From Hypomesus transpacificus (lineage: Eukaryota; Chordata; Actinopteri; Osmeriformes; Osmeridae), in assembly GCF_021917145.1 (NCBI RefSeq), contig NC_061075.1:5169240-5233239 (forward strand): DNA of 64,000 nucleotides, read 5' to 3'. This document shows positions 1 to 11,570 of this stretch, piece by piece. A program made the translations under genes and the position numbers. A model generated the notes under the pieces. The model was given only the letters and a program-made list of their open reading frames with translations. It was not told the origin of the DNA and did not search any database. Numbering within the stretch: position 1 is the stretch's first letter; each line of letters begins with the position of its first letter.

Positions 1-100
1 TCAAGCCAATCCTGACGGGGTATTGGGTTAAGTTTTCAACCAGCAATAATCACGTCTCAGCTGGACTTCATAGACTACGAAATTGCCTCTGCGAAAGGAT
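1..100 (-). ncRNA. U4 snRNA copy, cut by window edge
   Basis: This holds the 5' 100 nt of the RNA; its 3' part lies outside the window. It has a private change at position 81 (RNA nt 20, A to U), the first base pair of the 5' stem-loop, so this copy may be slightly impaired. Its Staf-like site is at 345-361. Confidence 0.8.
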
Positions 101-515
101 AGCCAACCAAGCAAGAGGGAATTCGGCCTGGTGTAGGAGCTCAGCCGAGCCATGGACGGTGTCCCGTTCTTGGATTCAAGCCTATGTTCAGGACCAATTT
201 AGGATCGAGCGTGTTGGCGCATTCTTTCAAAATGCCTTGGATGTTACGGAAAGTATTGAGCAAAAGAGCGGGTGGGTGAGCTTTGGTGGGTGAGCTTTGT
301 TGGACTTTTGCGGAGCCAATCCTGAAGCATGACGCTAGTGCGAGAGCAAGGCATTGTGGGTAATATGCTGCAACGGTGCCTGCTGAGGCCAAGCGTGCTG
401 GGGAACTGTAAGGGTTCACGGGCCTCACGCTGAACCACCAAACCTACCTCTGTGCCAGAGAGCGCCGGGCGGCACAGCGGCTGAATCACCTGGGATCATT
501 GCCAAAACACGGACG

Positions 516-530
516 CACTGTCTTTCACAC
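516..530 (-). promoter_or_regulatory. 3' box (snRNA 3'-end formation signal)
   Basis: On the minus strand this reads GTGTGAAAGACAGTG, close to the vertebrate 3' box GTTTN0-3AAARNNAGA, and lies 6-20 nt past the RNA 3' end. The same sequence sits at this offset in every unit. It directs Integrator-dependent 3' processing of Pol II snRNAs. Confidence 0.65.
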
Positions 531-535
531 CGACG

Positions 536-681
536 TCAGCCTCCGTGGAGGCGATCAAAAATTGTCAAGGCTGGCTATATTTCAAGCCAATCCTGACGGG
601 GTATTGGGTTAAGTTTTCAACCAGCAATAATCACGTCTCAGCTGGACTTCATAGACTACGATATTGCCTCTGCGAAAGGAT
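536..681 (-). ncRNA. U4 small nuclear RNA, divergent form (reference copy)
   Basis: U4 pairs with U6 in the U4/U6.U5 tri-snRNP and is released when the spliceosome is activated. Read on the minus strand from 681, the RNA is 146 nt (human U4 is about 145). Nt 1-16 can pair with U6 (stem II). Nt 20-52 form the 5' stem-loop with a kink-turn that keeps U31, G32, A33, G43 and A44, the 15.5K-protein contacts. Nt 56-62 form U6 stem I with G-U pairs. Nt 85-118 form the central stem-loop with the loop UGAAAUAU. Nt 119-126 are the Sm site AAUUUUUG. Nt 130-143 form the 3' stem-loop GCCUC-CACG-GAGGC. By eye about 75% matches human U4 recalled from memory. Substitutions are paired at 27/46, 34/42, 86/117, 89/113, 93/110, 95/108 and 131/142, which is selection on structure rather than decay. 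The exact 5' end is inferred from alignment. Confidence 0.88.
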
Positions 682-725
682 AGCCAACCAAGCAAGAGGG
701 AATTCGGCCTGGTGTAGGAGCTCAG

Positions 726-745
726 CCGAGCCATGGACGGTGTCC
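726..745 (-). promoter_or_regulatory. PSE-like proximal element of the U4 promoter
   Basis: Minus strand GGACACCGTCCATGGCTCGG at about -64 to -45 from the RNA start, the normal place of the SNAPc-bound PSE. The CACC-N-T core resembles the vertebrate consensus; the 3' half is weak. No TATA box near -25, as expected for Pol II rather than Pol III transcription. Present in all full units. Confidence 0.5.
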
Positions 746-921
746 CGTTCTTGGATTCAAGCCTATGTTCAGGACCAATTTAGGATCGAGCGTGTTGGCG
801 CATTCTTTCAAAATGCCTTGGATGTTACGGAAAGTATTGAGCAAAAGAGCGGGTGGGTGAGCTTTGGTGGGTGAGCTTTGTTGGACGCGGAGCCAATCCT
901 GAAGCATGACGCTAGTGCGAG

Positions 922-938
922 AGCAAGGCATTGTGGGT
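922..938 (-). promoter_or_regulatory. ZNF143/Staf (SPH) site, distal element of the U4 promoter
   Basis: Minus strand ACCCACAATGCCTTGCT fits the Staf consensus WCCCRNMATSCMYYRCR at all but the last position. It lies about 250 bp upstream of the RNA start, the usual place of the distal enhancer of vertebrate snRNA genes. It recurs each 581 bp (345-361 in the first unit). Some units carry a change in its first base. Confidence 0.7.
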
Positions 939-1112
939 AATATGCTGCAACGGTGCCTGCTGAGTCCAAGCGTGCTGGGGAACTGTAAGGGTTCACGGGC
1001 CTCACGCTGAACCACCAAACCTACCTCTGTGCCAGAGAGCGCCGGGCGGCACAGCGGCTGAATCACCTGGGATCATTGCCAAAACACGGACGCACTGTCT
1101 TTCACACCGACG

Positions 1113-1258
1113 TCTGCCTCCGTGGAGGCGATCAAAAATTGTCAAGGCTGGCTATATTTCAAGCCAATCCTGACGGGGTATTGGGTTAAGTTTTCAACCA
1201 GCAATAATCACGTCTCAGCTGGACTTCATAGACTACGATATTGCCTCTGCGAAAGGAT
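1113..1258 (-). ncRNA. U4 snRNA copy
   Basis: Full length. It differs from the reference copy only at position 1115 in the last nucleotides, outside the 3' stem. Confidence 0.85.
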
Positions 1259-1693
1259 AGCCAACCAAGCAAGAGGGAATTCGGCCTGGTGTAGGAGCTC
1301 AGCCGAGCCATGGACGGTGTCCCGTTCTTGGATTCAAGCCTATGTTCAGGACCAATTTAGGATCGAGCGTGTTGGCGCATTCTTTCAAAATGCCTTGGAT
1401 GTTACGGAAAGTATTGAGCAAAAGAGCGGGTGGGTGAGCTTTGGTGGGTGAGCTTTGTTGGACTTTTGCGGAGCCAATCCTGAAGCATGACGCTAGTGCG
1501 AGAGCAAGGCATTGTGGGTAATATGCTGCAACGGTGCCTGCTGAGGCCAAGCGTGCTGGGGAACTGTAAGGGTTCACGGGCCTCACGCTGAACCACCAAA
1601 CCTACCTCTGTGCCAGAGAGCGCCGGGCGGCACAGCGGCTGAATCACCTGGGATCATTGCCAAAACACGGACGCACTGTCTTTCACACCGACG

Positions 1694-1839
1694 TCAGCCT
1701 CCGTGGAGGCGATCAAAAATTGTCAAGGCTGGCTATATTTCAAGCCAATCCTGACGGGGTATTGGGTTAAGTTTTCAACCAGCAATAATCACGTCTCAGC
1801 TGGACTTCATAGACTACGATATTGCCTCTGCGAAAGGAT
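1694..1839 (-). ncRNA. U4 snRNA copy
   Basis: Full length and identical to the reference copy in the RNA. Its upstream CCAAT-like sequence is changed to CCCAT near 2056. Confidence 0.85.
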
Positions 1840-2274
1840 AGCCAACCAAGCAAGAGGGAATTCGGCCTGGTGTAGGAGCTCAGCCGAGCCATGGACGGTG
1901 TCCCGTTCTTGGATTCAAGCCTATGTTCAGGACCAATTTAGGATCGAGCGTGTTGGCGCATTCTTTCAAAATGCCTTGGATGTTACGGAAAGTATTGAGC
2001 AAAAGAGCGGGTGGGTGAGCTTTGGTGGGTGAGCTTTGTTGGACTTTTGCGGAGCCCATCCTGAAGCATGACGCTAGTGCGAGAGCAAGGCATTGTGGGT
2101 AATATGCTGCAACGGTGCCTGCTGAGGCCAAGCGTGCTGGGGAACTGTAAGGGTTCACGGGCCTCACGCTGAACCACCAAACCTACCTCTGTGCCAGAGA
2201 GCGCCGGGCGGCACAGCGGCTGAATCACCTGGGATCATTGCCAAAACACGGACGCACTGTCTTTCACACCGACG

Positions 2275-2420
2275 TCAGCCTCCGTGGAGGCGATCAAAAA
2301 TTGTCAAGGCTGGCTATATTTCAAGCCAATCCTGACGGGGTATTGGGTTAAGTTTTCAACCAGCAATAATCACGTCTCAGCTGGACTTCATAGACTACGA
2401 TATTGCCTCTGCGAAAGGAT
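2275..2420 (-). ncRNA. U4 snRNA copy
   Basis: Full length. It shares the upstream CCCAT variant of the preceding copy, as expected if the two arose by duplication. Confidence 0.85.
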
Positions 2421-2855
2421 AGCCAACCAAGCAAGAGGGAATTCGGCCTGGTGTAGGAGCTCAGCCGAGCCATGGACGGTGTCCCGTTCTTGGATTCAAG
2501 CCTATGTTCAGGACCAATTTAGGATCGAGCGTGTTGGCGCATTCTTTCAAAATGCCTTGGATGTTACGGAAAGTATTGAGCAAAAGAGCGGGTGGGTGAG
2601 CTTTGGTGGGTGAGCTTTGTTGGACTTTTGCGGAGCCCATCCTGAAGCATGACGCTAGTGCGAGAGCAAGGCATTGTGGGTAATATGCTGCAACGGTGCC
2701 TGCTGAGGCCAAGCGTGCTGGGGAACTGTAAGGGTTCACGGGCCTCACGCTGAACCACCAAACCTACCTCTGTGCCAGAGAGCGCCGGGCGGCACAGCGG
2801 CTGAATCACCTGGGATCATTGCCAAAACACGGACGCACTGTCTTTCACACCGACG

Positions 2856-3001
2856 TCAGCCTCCGTGGAGGCGATCAAAAATTGTCAAGGCTGGCTATAT
2901 TTCAAGCCAATCCTGACGGGGTATTGGGTTAAGTTTTCAACCAGCAATAATCACGTCTCAGCTGGACTTCATAGACTACGATATTGCCTCTGCGAAAGGA
3001 T
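2856..3001 (-). ncRNA. U4 snRNA copy
   Basis: Full length, no change seen in the RNA. Confidence 0.85.
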
Positions 3002-3436
3002 AGCCAACCAAGCAAGAGGGAATTCGGCCTGGTGTAGGAGCTCAGCCGAGCCATGGACGGTGTCCCGTTCTTGGATTCAAGCCTATGTTCAGGACCAATT
3101 TAGGATCGAGCGTGTTGGCGCATTCTTTCAAAATGCCTTGGATGTTACGGAAAGTATTGAGCAAAAGAGCGGGTGGGTGAGCTTTGGTGGGTGAGCTTTG
3201 TTGGACTTTTGCGGAGCCAATCCTGAAGCATGACGCTAGTGCGAGAGCAAGGCATTGTGGGTAATATGCTGCAACGGTGCCTGCTGAGGCCAAGCGTGCT
3301 GGGGAACTGTAAGGGTTCACGGGCCTCACGCTGAACCACCAAACCTACCTCTGTGCCAGAGAGCGCCGGGCGGCACAGCGGCTGAATCACCTGGGATCAT
3401 TGCCAAAACACGGACGCACTGTCTTTCACACCGACG

Positions 3437-3582
3437 TCAGCCTCCGTGGAGGCGATCAAAAATTGTCAAGGCTGGCTATATTTCAAGCCAATCCTGACGG
3501 GGTATTGGGTTAAGTTTTCAACCAGCAATAATCACGTCTCAGCTGGACTTCATAGACTACGATATTGCCTCTGCGAAAGGAT
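3437..3582 (-). ncRNA. U4 snRNA copy
   Basis: Full length. Its Staf-like distal site carries the GTGGGG variant near 3838-3843. Confidence 0.85.
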
Positions 3583-4017
3583 AGCCAACCAAGCAAGAGG
3601 GAATTCGGCCTGGTGTAGGAGCTCAGCCGAGCCATGGACGGTGTCCCGTTCTTGGATTCAAGCCTATGTTCAGGACCAATTTAGGATCGAGCGTGTTGGC
3701 GCATTCTTTCAAAATGCCTTGGATGTTACGGAAAGTATTGAGCAAAAGAGCGGGTGGGTGAGCTTTGGTGGGTGAGCTTTGTTGGACTTTTGCGGAGCCA
3801 ATCCTGAAGCATGACGCTAGTGCGAGAGCAAGGCATTGTGGGGAATATGCTGCAACGGTGCCTGCTGAGGCCAAGCGTGCTGGGGAACTGTAAGGGTTCA
3901 CGGGCCTCACGCTGAACCACCAAACCTACCTCTGTGCCAGAGAGCGCCGGGCGGCACAGCGGCTGAATCACCTGGGATCATTGCCAAAACACGGACGCAC
4001 TGTCTTTCACACCGACG

Positions 4018-4163
4018 TCAGCCTCCGTGGAGGCGATCAAAAATTGTCAAGGCTGGCTATATTTCAAGCCAATCCTGACGGGGTATTGGGTTAAGTTTTC
4101 AACCAGCAATAATCACGTCTCAGCTGGACTTCATAGACTACGATATTGCCTCTGCGAAAGGAT
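4018..4163 (-). ncRNA. U4 snRNA copy
   Basis: Full length, no change seen in the RNA. Confidence 0.85.
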
Positions 4164-4598
4164 AGCCAACCAAGCAAGAGGGAATTCGGCCTGGTGTAGG
4201 AGCTCAGCCGAGCCATGGACGGTGTCCCGTTCTTGGATTCAAGCCTATGTTCAGGACCAATTTAGGATCGAGCGTGTTGGCGCATTCTTTCAAAATGCCT
4301 TGGATGTTACGGAAAGTATTGAGCAAAAGAGCGGGTGGGTGAGCTTTGGTGGGTGAGCTTTGTTGGACTTTTGCGGAGCCAATCCTGAAGCATGACGCTA
4401 GTGCGAGAGCAAGGCATTGTGGGTAATATGCTGCAACGGTGCCTGCTGAGGCCAAGCGTGCTGGGGAACTGTAAGGGTTCACGGGCCTCACGCTGAACCA
4501 CCAAACCTACCTCTGTGCCAGAGAGCGCCGGGCGGCACAGCGGCTGAATCACCTGGGATCATTGCCAAAACACGGACGCACTGTCTTTCACACCGACG

Positions 4599-4744
4599 TC
4601 AGCCTCCGTGGAGGCGATCAAAAATTGTCAAGGCTGGCTATATTTCAAGCCAATCCTGACGGGGTATTGGGTTAAGTTTTCAACCAGCAATAATCACGTC
4701 TCAGCTGGACTTCATAGACTACGATATTGCCTCTGCGAAAGGAT
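4599..4744 (-). ncRNA. U4 snRNA copy
   Basis: Full length, no change seen in the RNA. Confidence 0.85.
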
Positions 4745-5179
4745 AGCCAACCAAGCAAGAGGGAATTCGGCCTGGTGTAGGAGCTCAGCCGAGCCATGGA
4801 CGGTGTCCCGTTCTTGGATTCAAGCCTATGTTCAGGACCAATTTAGGATCGAGCGTGTTGGCGCATTCTTTCAAAATGCCTTGGATGTTACGGAAAGTAT
4901 TGAGCAAAAGAGCGGGTGGGTGAGCTTTGGTGGGTGAGCTTTGTTGGACTTTTGCGGAGCCAATCCTGAAGCATGACGCTAGTGCGAGAGCAAGGCATTG
5001 TGGGTAATATGCTGCAACGGTGCCTGCTGAGGCCAAGCGTGCTGGGGAACTGTAAGGGTTCACGGGCCTCACGCTGAACCACCAAACCTACCTCTGTGCC
5101 AGAGAGCGCCGGGCGGCACAGCGGCTGAATCACCTGGGATCATTGCCAAAACACGGACGCACTGTCTTTCACACCGACG

Positions 5180-5325
5180 TCAGCCTCCGTGGAGGCGATC
5201 AAAAATTGTCAAGGCTGGCTATATTTCAAGCCAATCCTGACGGGGTATTGGGTTAAGTTTTCAACCAGCAATAATCACGTCTCAGCTGGACTTCATAGAC
5301 TACGATATTGCCTCTGCGAAAGGAT
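5180..5325 (-). ncRNA. U4 snRNA copy
   Basis: Full length. The distal site has the GTGGGG variant near 5581-5586. Confidence 0.85.
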
Positions 5326-5760
5326 AGCCAACCAAGCAAGAGGGAATTCGGCCTGGTGTAGGAGCTCAGCCGAGCCATGGACGGTGTCCCGTTCTTGGAT
5401 TCAAGCCTATGTTCAGGACCAATTTAGGATCGAGCGTGTTGGCGCATTCTTTCAAAATGCCTTGGATGTTACGGAAAGTATTGAGCAAAAGAGCGGGTGG
5501 GTGAGCTTTGGTGGGTGAGCTTTGTTGGACTTTTGCGGAGCCAATCCTGAAGCATGACGCTAGTGCGAGAGCAAGGCATTGTGGGGAATATGCTGCAACG
5601 GTGCCTGCTGAGGCCAAGCGTGCTGGGGAACTGTAAGGGTTCACGGGCCTCACGCTGAACCACCAAACCTACCTCTGTGCCAGAGAGCGCCGGGCGGCAC
5701 AGCGGCTGAATCACCTGGGATCATTGCCAAAACACGGACGCACTGTCTTTCACACCGACG

Positions 5761-5906
5761 TCAGCCTCCGTGGAGGCGATCAAAAATTGTCAAGGCTGGC
5801 TATATTTCAAGCCAATCCTGACGGGGTATTGGGTTAAGTTTTCAACCAGCAATAATCACGTCTCAGCTGGACTTCATAGACTACGATATTGCCTCTGCGA
5901 AAGGAT
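5761..5906 (-). ncRNA. U4 snRNA copy
   Basis: Full length, no change seen in the RNA. Confidence 0.85.
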
Positions 5907-6341
5907 AGCCAACCAAGCAAGAGGGAATTCGGCCTGGTGTAGGAGCTCAGCCGAGCCATGGACGGTGTCCCGTTCTTGGATTCAAGCCTATGTTCAGGAC
6001 CAATTTAGGATCGAGCGTGTTGGCGCATTCTTTCAAAATGCCTTGGATGTTACGGAAAGTATTGAGCAAAAGAGCGGGTGGGTGAGCTTTGGTGGGTGAG
6101 CTTTGTTGGACTTTTGCGGAGCCAATCCTGAAGCATGACGCTAGTGCGAGAGCAAGGCATTGTGGGTAATATGCTGCAACGGTGCCTGCTGAGGCCAAGC
6201 GTGCTGGGGAACTGTAAGGGTTCACGGGCCTCACGCTGAACCACCAAACCTACCTCTGTGCCAGAGAGCGCCGGGCGGCACAGCGGCTGAATCACCTGGG
6301 ATCATTGCCAAAACACGGACGCACTGTCTTTCACACCGACG

Positions 6342-6487
6342 TCAGCCTCCGTGGAGGCGATCAAAAATTGTCAAGGCTGGCTATATTTCAAGCCAATCCT
6401 GACGGGGTATTGGGTTAAGTTTTCAACCAGCAATAATCACGTCTCAGCTGGACTTCATAGACTACGATATTGCCTCTGCGAAAGGAT
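6342..6487 (-). ncRNA. U4 snRNA copy
   Basis: Full length. Upstream CCCAT variant near 6704. Confidence 0.85.
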
Positions 6488-6922
6488 AGCCAACCAAGCA
6501 AGAGGGAATTCGGCCTGGTGTAGGAGCTCAGCCGAGCCATGGACGGTGTCCCGTTCTTGGATTCAAGCCTATGTTCAGGACCAATTTAGGATCGAGCGTG
6601 TTGGCGCATTCTTTCAAAATGCCTTGGATGTTACGGAAAGTATTGAGCAAAAGAGCGGGTGGGTGAGCTTTGGTGGGTGAGCTTTGTTGGACTTTTGCGG
6701 AGCCCATCCTGAAGCATGACGCTAGTGCGAGAGCAAGGCATTGTGGGTAATATGCTGCAACGGTGCCTGCTGAGGCCAAGCGTGCTGGGGAACTGTAAGG
6801 GTTCACGGGCCTCACGCTGAACCACCAAACCTACCTCTGTGCCAGAGAGCGCCGGGCGGCACAGCGGCTGAATCACCTGGGATCATTGCCAAAACACGGA
6901 CGCACTGTCTTTCACACCGACG

Positions 6923-7068
6923 TCAGCCTCCGTGGAGGCGATCAAAAATTGTCAAGGCTGGCTATATTTCAAGCCAATCCTGACGGGGTATTGGGTTAAG
7001 TTTTCAACCAGCAATAATCACGTCTCAGCTGGACTTCATAGACTACGATATTGCCTCTGCGAAAGGAT
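6923..7068 (-). ncRNA. U4 snRNA copy
   Basis: Full length. Upstream CCCAT variant near 7285. Confidence 0.85.
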
Positions 7069-7503
7069 AGCCAACCAAGCAAGAGGGAATTCGGCCTGGT
7101 GTAGGAGCTCAGCCGAGCCATGGACGGTGTCCCGTTCTTGGATTCAAGCCTATGTTCAGGACCAATTTAGGATCGAGCGTGTTGGCGCATTCTTTCAAAA
7201 TGCCTTGGATGTTACGGAAAGTATTGAGCAAAAGAGCGGGTGGGTGAGCTTTGGTGGGTGAGCTTTGTTGGACTTTTGCGGAGCCCATCCTGAAGCATGA
7301 CGCTAGTGCGAGAGCAAGGCATTGTGGGTAATATGCTGCAACGGTGCCTGCTGAGGCCAAGCGTGCTGGGGAACTGTAAGGGTTCACGGGCCTCACGCTG
7401 AACCACCAAACCTACCTCTGTGCCAGAGAGCGCCGGGCGGCACAGCGGCTGAATCACCTGGGATCATTGCCAAAACACGGACGCACTGTCTTTCACACCG
7501 ACG

Positions 7504-7649
7504 TCAGCCTCCGTGGAGGCGATCAAAAATTGTCAAGGCTGGCTATATTTCAAGCCAATCCTGACGGGGTATTGGGTTAAGTTTTCAACCAGCAATAATC
7601 ACGTCTCAGCTGGACTTCATAGACTACGATATTGCCTCTGCGAAAGGAT
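7504..7649 (-). ncRNA. U4 snRNA copy
   Basis: Full length. Distal site with the GTGGGG variant near 7905-7910. Confidence 0.85.
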
Positions 7650-8084
7650 AGCCAACCAAGCAAGAGGGAATTCGGCCTGGTGTAGGAGCTCAGCCGAGCC
7701 ATGGACGGTGTCCCGTTCTTGGATTCAAGCCTATGTTCAGGACCAATTTAGGATCGAGCGTGTTGGCGCATTCTTTCAAAATGCCTTGGATGTTACGGAA
7801 AGTATTGAGCAAAAGAGCGGGTGGGTGAGCTTTGGTGGGTGAGCTTTGTTGGACTTTTGCGGAGCCAATCCTGAAGCATGACGCTAGTGCGAGAGCAAGG
7901 CATTGTGGGGAATATGCTGCAACGGTGCCTGCTGAGGCCAAGCGTGCTGGGGAACTGTAAGGGTTCACGGGCCTCACGCTGAACCACCAAACCTACCTCT
8001 GTGCCAGAGAGCGCCGGGCGGCACAGCGGCTGAATCACCTGGGATCATTGCCAAAACACGGACGCACTGTCTTTCACACCGACG

Positions 8085-8230
8085 TCAGCCTCCGTGGAGG
8101 CGATCAAAAATTGTCAAGGCTGGCTATATTTCAAGCCAATCCTGACGGGGTATTGGGTTAAGTTTTCAACCAGCAATAATCACGTCTCAGCTGGACTTCA
8201 TAGACTACGATATTGCCTCTGCGAAAGGAT
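8085..8230 (-). ncRNA. U4 snRNA copy
   Basis: Full length, no change seen in the RNA. Confidence 0.85.
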
Positions 8231-8665
8231 AGCCAACCAAGCAAGAGGGAATTCGGCCTGGTGTAGGAGCTCAGCCGAGCCATGGACGGTGTCCCGTTCT
8301 TGGATTCAAGCCTATGTTCAGGACCAATTTAGGATCGAGCGTGTTGGCGCATTCTTTCAAAATGCCTTGGATGTTACGGAAAGTATTGAGCAAAAGAGCG
8401 GGTGGGTGAGCTTTGGTGGGTGAGCTTTGTTGGACTTTTGCGGAGCCAATCCTGAAGCATGACGCTAGTGCGAGAGCAAGGCATTGTGGGTAATATGCTG
8501 CAACGGTGCCTGCTGAGGCCAAGCGTGCTGGGGAACTGTAAGGGTTCACGGGCCTCACGCTGAACCACCAAACCTACCTCTGTGCCAGAGAGCGCCGGGC
8601 GGCACAGCGGCTGAATCACCTGGGATCATTGCCAAAACACGGACGCACTGTCTTTCACACCGACG

Positions 8666-8811
8666 TCAGCCTCCGTGGAGGCGATCAAAAATTGTCAAGG
8701 CTGGCTATATTTCAAGCCAATCCTGACGGGGTATTGGGTTAAGTTTTCAACCAGCAATAATCACGTCTCAGCTGGACTTCATAGACTACGATATTGCCTC
8801 TGCGAAAGGAT
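8666..8811 (-). ncRNA. U4 snRNA copy
   Basis: Full length, no change seen in the RNA. Confidence 0.85.
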
Positions 8812-9246
8812 AGCCAACCAAGCAAGAGGGAATTCGGCCTGGTGTAGGAGCTCAGCCGAGCCATGGACGGTGTCCCGTTCTTGGATTCAAGCCTATGTTC
8901 AGGACCAATTTAGGATCGAGCGTGTTGGCGCATTCTTTCAAAATGCCTTGGATGTTACGGAAAGTATTGAGCAAAAGAGCGGGTGGGTGAGCTTTGGTGG
9001 GTGAGCTTTGTTGGACTTTTGCGGAGCCAATCCTGAAGCATGACGCTAGTGCGAGAGCAAGGCATTGTGGGTAATATGCTGCAACGGTGCCTGCTGAGGC
9101 CAAGCGTGCTGGGGAACTGTAAGGGTTCACGGGCCTCACGCTGAACCACCAAACCTACCTCTGTGCCAGAGAGCGCCGGGCGGCACAGCGGCTGAATCAC
9201 CTGGGATCATTGCCAAAACACGGACGCACTGTCTTTCACACCGACG

Positions 9247-9392
9247 TCAGCCTCCGTGGAGGCGATCAAAAATTGTCAAGGCTGGCTATATTTCAAGCCA
9301 ATCCTGACGGGGTATTGGGTTAAGTTTTCAACCAGCAATAATCACGTCTCAGCTGGACTTCATAGACTACGATATTGCCTCTGCGAAAGGAT
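9247..9392 (-). ncRNA. U4 snRNA copy
   Basis: Full length, no change seen in the RNA. Confidence 0.85.
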
Positions 9393-9827
9393 AGCCAACC
9401 AAGCAAGAGGGAATTCGGCCTGGTGTAGGAGCTCAGCCGAGCCATGGACGGTGTCCCGTTCTTGGATTCAAGCCTATGTTCAGGACCAATTTAGGATCGA
9501 GCGTGTTGGCGCATTCTTTCAAAATGCCTTGGATGTTACGGAAAGTATTGAGCAAAAGAGCGGGTGGGTGAGCTTTGGTGGGTGAGCTTTGTTGGACTTT
9601 TGCGGAGCCAATCCTGAAGCATGACGCTAGTGCGAGAGCAAGGCATTGTGGGTAATATGCTGCAACGGTGCCTGCTGAGGCCAAGCGTGCTGGGGAACTG
9701 TAAGGGTTCACGGGCCTCACGCTGAACCACCAAACCTACCTCTGTGCCAGAGAGCGCCGGGCGGCACAGCGGCTGAATCACCTGGGATCATTGCCAAAAC
9801 ACGGACGCACTGTCTTTCACACCGACG

Positions 9828-9973
9828 TCAGCCTCCGTGGAGGCGATCAAAAATTGTCAAGGCTGGCTATATTTCAAGCCAATCCTGACGGGGTATTGGG
9901 TTAAGTTTTCAACCAGCAATAATCACGTCTCAGCTGGACTTCATAGACTACGATATTGCCTCTGCGAAAGGAT
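9828..9973 (-). ncRNA. U4 snRNA copy
   Basis: Full length. The spacer upstream has a private change near 10,122 and the GTGGGG distal variant near 10,229. Confidence 0.85.
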
Positions 9974-10408
9974 AGCCAACCAAGCAAGAGGGAATTCGGC
10001 CTGGTGTAGGAGCTCAGCCGAGCCATGGACGGTGTCCCGTTCTTGGATTCAAGCCTATGTTCAGGACCAATTTAGGATCGAGCGTGTTGGCGCATTCTTT
10101 CAAAATGCCTTGGATGTTACGTAAAGTATTGAGCAAAAGAGCGGGTGGGTGAGCTTTGGTGGGTGAGCTTTGTTGGACTTTTGCGGAGCCAATCCTGAAG
10201 CATGACGCTAGTGCGAGAGCAAGGCATTGTGGGGAATATGCTGCAACGGTGCCTGCTGAGGCCAAGCGTGCTGGGGAACTGTAAGGGTTCACGGGCCTCA
10301 CGCTGAACCACCAAACCTACCTCTGTGCCAGAGAGCGCCGGGCGGCACAGCGGCTGAATCACCTGGGATCATTGCCAAAACACGGACGCACTGTCTTTCA
10401 CACCGACG

Positions 10409-10554
10409 TCAGCCTCCGTGGAGGCGATCAAAAATTGTCAAGGCTGGCTATATTTCAAGCCAATCCTGACGGGGTATTGGGTTAAGTTTTCAACCAGCAA
10501 TAATCACGTCTCAGCTGGACTTCATAGACTACGATATTGCCTCTGCGAAAGGAT
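10409..10554 (-). ncRNA. U4 snRNA copy
   Basis: Full length. The base pattern just upstream of the start (AGCTAACC on the plus strand at 10,555) is shared with the next copy only, and its spacer has further private changes near 10,842-10,867, so units diverge towards the array edge. Confidence 0.85.
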
Positions 10555-10989
10555 AGCTAACCAAGCAAGAGGGAATTCGGCCTGGTGTAGGAGCTCAGCC
10601 GAGCCATGGACGGTGTCCCGTTCTTGGATTCAAGCCTATGTTCAGGACCAATTTAGGATCGAGCGTGTTGGCGCATTCTTTCAAAATGCCTTGGATGTTA
10701 CGGAAAGTATTGAGCAAAAGAGCGGGTGGGTGAGCTTTGGTGGGTGAGCTTTGTTGGACTTTTGCGGAGCCAATCCTGAAGCATGACGCTAGTGCGAGAG
10801 CAAGGCATTGTGGGTAATATGCTGCAACGGTGCCTGCTGAGTCCAAGCGTGCTGGGTAACTGTAAGAGTTCACGGGCCTCACGCTGAACCACCAAACCTA
10901 CCTCTGTGCCAGAGAGCGCCGGGCGGCACAGCGGCTGAATCACCTGGGATCATTGCCAAAACACGGACGCACTGTCTTTCACACCGACG

Positions 10990-11135
10990 TCAGCCTCCGT
11001 GGAGGCGATCAAAAATTGTCAAGACTGGCTATATTTCAAGCCAATCCTGACGGGGTATTGGGTTAAGTTTTCAACCAGCAATAATCACGTCTCAGCTGGA
11101 CTTCATAGACTACGATATTGCCTCTGCGAAAGGAT
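10990..11135 (-). ncRNA. U4 snRNA copy
   Basis: Full length with one change at 11,024 (RNA nt 112, C to U). This turns a G-C pair of the central stem into G-U, so the fold is kept. Confidence 0.85.
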
Positions 11136-11570
11136 AGCTAACCAAGCAAGAGGGAATTCGGCCTGGTGTAGGAGCTCAGCCGAGCCATGGACGGTGTCCC
11201 GTTCTTGGATTCAAGCCTATGTTCAGGACCAATTTAGGATCGAGCGTGTTGGCGCATTCTTTCAAAATGCCTTGGATGTTACGGAAAGTATTAAGCAAAA
11301 GAGCGGGTGGGTGAGCTTTGGTGGGTGAGCTTTGTTGGACTTTTGCGGAGCCAATCCTGAAGCATGACGCTAGTGCGAGAGCAAGGCATTGTGGGTAATA
11401 TGCTGCAACGGTGCCTGCTGAGGCCAAGCGTGCTGGGGAACTGTAAGGGTTCACGGGCCTCACGCTGAACCACCAAACCTACCTCTGTGCCAGAGAGCGC
11501 CGGGCGGCACAGCGGCCGAATCACCTGGGATCATTGCCAAAACACGGACGCACTGTCTTTCACACCGACG

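Noticed and set aside
536-681. U4atac (minor spliceosome) identity
   Set aside because: The central and 3' domains and U6 stem I follow U4, not U4atac.
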